From NCBI GenBank assembly GCA_019090565.1, contig JAHRVS010000328.1:1-5443 (forward strand): a stretch of 5,443 nucleotides of DNA. Reading direction: 5' to 3'. Both the position numbers and the translations under genes were made by a program. This DNA comes from Gammaproteobacteria bacterium. Lineage in GTDB: Bacteria > Pseudomonadota > Gammaproteobacteria > Pseudomonadales > UBA3067. Position 1 is the first letter of the stretch. Each line of letters opens with the position of its first letter. The notes beneath the pieces are model-generated. The model saw only the letters and a program-made list of their open reading frames with translations. It was not told where the DNA came from and searched no databases. Shown one piece after another: positions 5,412 to 5,443 of this stretch.

Positions 5412-5443
5412 TTTTCCACAAAAGCTGTTGATAACTTTGTGTA
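5412..5443. promoter_or_regulatory. Possible DnaA-box cluster, cut by the window edge
   Basis: TTTTCCACA (5412-5420) fits the DnaA consensus TTWTNCACA exactly. TGTTGATAA (5426-5434) is a reverse-orientation box with one mismatch (consensus TGTGGATAA or TGTNAWAA). TGTGTA at 5438-5443 would be the start of a third reverse box if the next bases are TAA or AAA. Box starts are 14 and 12 bases apart. This resembles DnaA-binding regions at bacterial origins or DnaA-regulated promoters, but only two boxes are visible. Confidence 0.35.

Overview
The window reads as ordinary chromosomal DNA of a gammaproteobacterium. The cysteine synthase is very close to the enteric CysK type, an RluE-type pseudouridine synthase is present, and the molybdopterin genes run moaC-moaD-moaE as in Escherichia coli and its relatives. 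Genus cannot be fixed from the sequence alone. I found no mobile element, CRISPR array, tRNA or rRNA, and nothing that looks like a new multi-gene system.

Layout. Left (1-1013, + strand): the end of a molybdenum-cofactor operon, with the 3' part of moaC (cut by the window edge), moaD and moaE. MoaC makes cyclic pyranopterin monophosphate. MoaD and MoaE form the molybdopterin synthase that adds the dithiolene sulfurs. The last codons of moaD double as the ribosome binding site of moaE. Middle (1125-4436, - strand): three genes all read leftward, in transcription order an MFS transporter, cysK and rluE. Each is separated by 228-288 bases, so they are probably separate units and not one operon. 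The moa operon and rluE converge, with 111 bases between their stops.

Right (4437-5443): a 173-base divergent control region separates the MFS gene (TTG start) from a + strand HIT-family nucleotide-binding protein. It holds a reasonable promoter for the HIT gene and a perfect 8-bp hairpin. After the HIT gene lie 381 bases with no gene I can support. This stretch contains an AT-rich hairpin and, at the very edge, sequences resembling a cluster of DnaA boxes, which is the observation most worth extending beyond the window.

How the genes relate: moaCDE form a pathway. CysK (sulfide to cysteine) is linked to MoaD only in the loose sense that cysteine is the ultimate sulfur source for the MoaD thiocarboxylate. 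RluE, the MFS protein and the HIT protein show no evident functional link to each other.
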